Positions 60,396 to 64,000 of a DNA stretch of 64,000 nucleotides are shown in pieces. The notes below the pieces were generated by a model. The model was not told the origin of the DNA. It was given only the letters and a program-made list of their open reading frames with translations, and made no database searches. The first letter of the stretch is position 1. Each line of letters begins with the position of its first letter. Location: NCBI GenBank assembly GCA_035236585.1, contig CP141132.1, positions 27,487,445 through 27,551,444 of the forward strand. Reading direction: 5' to 3'. This DNA is from Warburgia ugandensis (taxonomy: Eukaryota; Streptophyta; Magnoliopsida; Canellales; Canellaceae). A program made the position numbers and the translations under genes.

Positions 60396-63020
60396 TGGAT
60401 AAGTATTCAAATTTGTATACAAATCACCTTATTAGTTGCCCATGTGTTATAACTAAAGTGTTATTTTAGAGTTTTTGGCCAAAATTCATAACACATACAT
60501 TTTTTACCTAATAATTCAAAATTTAGATATTTGCTAGTTTAGAGGCTAATCTAGAGCAAGTATGTGTGTGATCATATTTTTTAATTATTTAATTAGTTTC
60601 TTTTTATGTTTGTAGGAATCAAGATGATGATCCAATGACTAACATCGATCAAGATCAAGATCAAGGATCAAGATCAAATTGGAGGGCTCAAACCAACATT
60701 TTACCAATTTCAAGTTTGGATAAAGGCCAAGATCATCTCAGGGCAAGATCATGGATCCAAGAAAGAAAATTTGAATAGTCAAAGGTGACTAAAATGGGCC
60801 CACGTACAAGCCATGCAATTTCCACCACCTTTGCATGGAAGTCATGTACAAGCCATGCTAGAAGGTGACAAGTTAAGTGAGCCATGAAACTAAGCATTCA
60901 ATTCAAGCCTAGGAATTATCCATCGAAGCCATCAAACAATTGAACCAGTAAAGTGAGCCACTAAGCCAAATGAGCCATACACATGGAGTGCCACAATTGT
61001 AGGAAGAATTATAAGCAATTATCCATGCTGAAATTGAGATTTTTAAGAGATAATTAGCTAGAATTAGAAGGTGATTATCAAAGCATACACATGTGGTCCA
61101 ATAGGAGAAGAAGCACACTTTCCCTTTCATTCCCATTCCTTCCCATTATCTAATCTTTCCCATCCTTCTCTCTCCATATCTCTCTCACTCTATATGATTT
61201 CCATGTGAAAACCCTTAGAGGAAGGAGTTTGAGCCTGAGTCCTATTAAATAGGAGCTTCCTTCCACCCCTTATCTCTCTTCCACTCCTCCCTCTTATTAG
61301 TTGTCTTAGGTGGCCAATCATTCCATGCCACCTATACTCATATTCTAACCTATCTCTTTCCCTCTTTCCTCCCACCTTCCATTCCTTATTAAAATTTCCA
61401 TGTGAAACACCCTATACATAGGGAGTCCCATGCATAGATCCTACAAATGACAGCTTCCCTCCCCTCCTTACCTCATCCATTCCACTACCTTCTAATTCTC
61501 TCTCTTAAACCCCATTTAAATCCTTACCTTAGGATCCCATCCTATGAAGGTCAAAAGTGAAATATCACTATGAGATTCCTAGGATTTTCGACATGAAGTA
61601 TTTAAGGAAAGAGGTGAGATGCCCCACCCTAAAAACTAGGTGCTTGCCACCACATCTATCACCTTATTTCCTCTTTAAGGAGCCCTAGATAGCCATTCCA
61701 TTTTCTTATCCTTACCATCCTTTTTTTTTTTAATAACCACCTTACCATTCCATTAGTTCACCTTAGAAATATGCTCAACACACTTTATTCTCAAAAGGAA
61801 TTCCTAGCAAAACACTTATAGGAGGAACCCCTACTCCAAAAAAGGAGGCATTTCCCATACTTTCTCCTTCTTAAAGCCTTCAACGTACTTTTCCATAGGG
61901 AAGCCATTCCTTCAAAGCCTTCCATGCATGTTTATGGATGGTGATCCTCAATTTTATGTATCTCCATTCGAGGTTGGTTTCCTTCCTGAAATCTTTGATT
62001 GAGTTAATACTTTTATGCTTTGGTTAGTCCTTTGATTCCATGCCTATTTTTCTAGCCTTGCTCCCTAATCTTCCATACTTGTTTTCCTTATGTTGTTAGC
62101 CTTAGATCCTTGCTCCTAAGGATCACTAACCTCTGGTAGTAATAGCCAAGAGATAGTGATCTTTAGAACAAGTTACTTGGGTGCTTTAGATCCATGGATT
62201 CCATCATTGTCACCATCTCTTTTCACCCTTTTTCCTTAGCTATTCTTTGGGTTCACATACATGTTGGTCTTGGATTAATTGTTCGATGATTGAAGAAATT
62301 ATTTTGAATTGCTTTAGGTTCAAGAATGGTGTGAACATCTCTTGTATGATGTGTACCACATTTGTAAACATTTTGCAATTCAACAAATATCTTCTTATTT
62401 CATCAAAGGTGTGTATTATAGGACAACAATTTGTAAACATTTTGCATCATAGGTTAATACATATCTTGCTTAGTTCTTGTTACCCATTTTGCATTGTAAT
62501 TTATGTGTTATTTTGTTAGGACAGAAATTGCACAAGATTAGGATTTATGCATATCATACACATTTCAATTCATGTATCTTAAGCTTTATTAGGATCAATT
62601 CATCTCACCATGTTTCATGCGCATTCTTTTACATAGTATTTCTTAGTTTCGCATATTTGTAGTTTATCTTATTTCATCTTTAGGTTTACTTAGTTGGTAT
62701 CTAAGTTTATTACACCTTTAGAATAGGTTTAGGGATCTTATAATTTTAGTTTTTAGATAGGTTTGTAATTATAGTTTTAGGAAAGTGTTATTTTTAGATA
62801 GTGTGCTTCTTAGAAAGTTTCCAAATTTATGCTTGTTTAATTTTAACACTTTTCCATATTCCATGTTTCTAACTTATGTCATGTTTTTATGTTAATTCAC
62901 TCCTTAGATTAGGATAAAAATCAACTTTCTTTGGCTAGGTTAAATAGTTTAAACAAGGATCGACCTCACTTGCATGCATCTACTACAATAGATTTGAGCA
63001 CTTGTGAGTAAATTAAAACA
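60396..63020 (+). mobile_element. Family B 3' LTR, complete (2.63 kb)
   Basis: Starts TGGATAAGTATTCAAATTTG after the PPT and ends GTGAGTAAATTAAAACA. It aligns with 17904-20551 throughout (CCATGTGTTATAA, ATCAAGATGATGATC, terminal GATCGACCTCACTTGCATG). A CCATGTGAAA-led repeat occurs near 61200 and 61390. Confidence 0.8.
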
Positions 63021-64000
63021 CCCAAAACCAACCAAGAGAGAATTTTTGCTTTTCATTTTCCACCTTTTTTCCCCACCTCAACCTAGGATTCCACAATTTT
63101 GACTTAAGGAGGGACCACCTTCCTAAGAAGGTGATGCCTCCCCCTTGCTTAGTTGTCATTTTAGGTGGTTTTCTAATGAGGAAACCCTTAGATCTAATTC
63201 AAATCAAAGCACATCAAAATGCTAGATCTTTCCCAATATTTCCTACCATTTTCCTTTCACTTTTTTCCTCTTTCCAAAAACCAAAATATCATGCAATTAT
63301 AAGGGAAGGAGCTCCAACCCACCTTCCTAAGAAGGTGACACCTCCCACCCGTCTAATTACATGAAAGCTACCATGATGTCATCTTATTACATCATTCTTC
63401 CACATAACTTACCTCATTGAAACTATAGATCTAAATCCACTTTCCCTTCTTTTATCAAGTCCTCATATAGTGGAAACCCAGCCATCTATACATTCCCAAG
63501 CATTCCATAATTTTATTTTTTTTCTAAGTATAATTTTGGTGATAAAACCTTGAAAATTGGATTTCCTTTAGGCTACCTTCTATTGGATTTCTAAAGTCTT
63601 TTTCCTTTCTTTGTGCACTTCAATTCCAAGTTAGTACTTTGCTTCATTGCTTTATATTCATGCTTTGCATCCTTGTTTTGATTTTGCTTGCACACTCATA
63701 ATTCCTCCTAGCTTTCCCTTAGTTCCTTGCTTCCAATTTTTTAGTTTTTCTTACTTATTCATAAAAAATCCAAGTTAATTCTCCTTTGATAGTGACAACC
63801 AAGAGAAGGAAAATCTTGAATCATAGATTTTCCTCCTTGAATTCAACATTTTTTTTGCTTGAATTTGAAATTAGTTCTAGGCAACTTTTGCCTTAACTAG
63901 CCCCATCATTCTAGTCATCTTTCTCTTAAATTCCCTCTTTGATATCATTTACATGTCATCTTAGCTTAGTATGAGAGTAATTGAGAGTGTTAGATGTTTA
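63021..64000 (+). mobile_element. Family B LTR, middle part, runs off the right edge
   Basis: Begins inside the repeat region of LTR B. Two cores read CACCTTCCTAAGAAGGTG (about 63116 and 63319), followed by ATGCCTCCCCC and ACACCTCCCACC. It continues through the AGTGACAACCAAGAGAAG box at about 63791. Non-coding. Confidence 0.65.

Overview
This 64 kb window is plant DNA made almost entirely of nested, mostly old LTR retrotransposon remains. I found no intact host gene, tRNA, rRNA or CRISPR array. Angiosperm-like origin is inferred from Athila-type Ty3/gypsy pol fragments, tRNA-type primer binding sites (PBS) and AT-rich intergenic DNA carrying long microsatellites. I cannot name the species; a large-genome seed plant, most likely a flowering plant, fits best.

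Two groups of LTRs recur, and I label the families A to F for this window only. Families B (about 2.65 kb), C (about 2.3 kb) and E (about 1.9-2.0 kb) belong to Athila-like elements. Their LTR ends lie next to a degenerate TGGCRCC-type PBS or a TTGGGG-type polypurine tract (PPT), and Athila gag, protease, RT, RNase H or integrase remains lie inside. Families A (4.9 kb), D (2.8 kb) and F (3.35 kb) share an end close to AAACCTGGGTCATCACA. D is followed by an initiator-Met PBS (TGGTATCAGAGC), so this group looks chromovirus/Tekay-like, although no convincing chromovirus protein is readable.

Layout: 1-2357, family A LTR (minus) lying in the gag of Athila-like element alpha (minus, 2358-5205). 5205-20551, Athila-like element beta (plus), carrying a solo A LTR (5336-10245, target site duplication GGTCA) in its 5' LTR and a solo B LTR (14849-17507, TCATT) in its 3' interior. 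20557-21534, start of a C LTR cut by element D (21535-28316), the youngest element seen (LTRs about 97% identical). 28317-29852, B LTR part. 29853-35679, C-related LTR (minus) split by a solo F LTR (30743-34092, CTAAC). 35680-38252, D LTR (minus). 38253-38941, pyrimidine-rich tandem repeat. 38942-42980, short E element. 42981-44961, C LTR pieces, one with a foreign insert of about 470 bp. 44962-51105, E-family Athila element gamma (minus) with the best preserved pol. 51106-52624, rearranged A and B LTR pieces. 52625-59105, two C-family Athila pieces (minus), one inserted in the other. 59106-64000, B LTRs, two of them separated by only about 80 bp of interior.

No genes here work together as a pathway. 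The biology is insertion, solo-LTR formation by recombination, and decay. The points most worth a second look are a 19-nt motif shared by the D and F LTRs, a 180-bp GC-rich tandem repeat in the D LTR, the contrast between D's near-identical LTRs and its frameless interior, a GC-rich double hairpin in LTR A, and the unexplained insert at about 44.03-44.50 kb.
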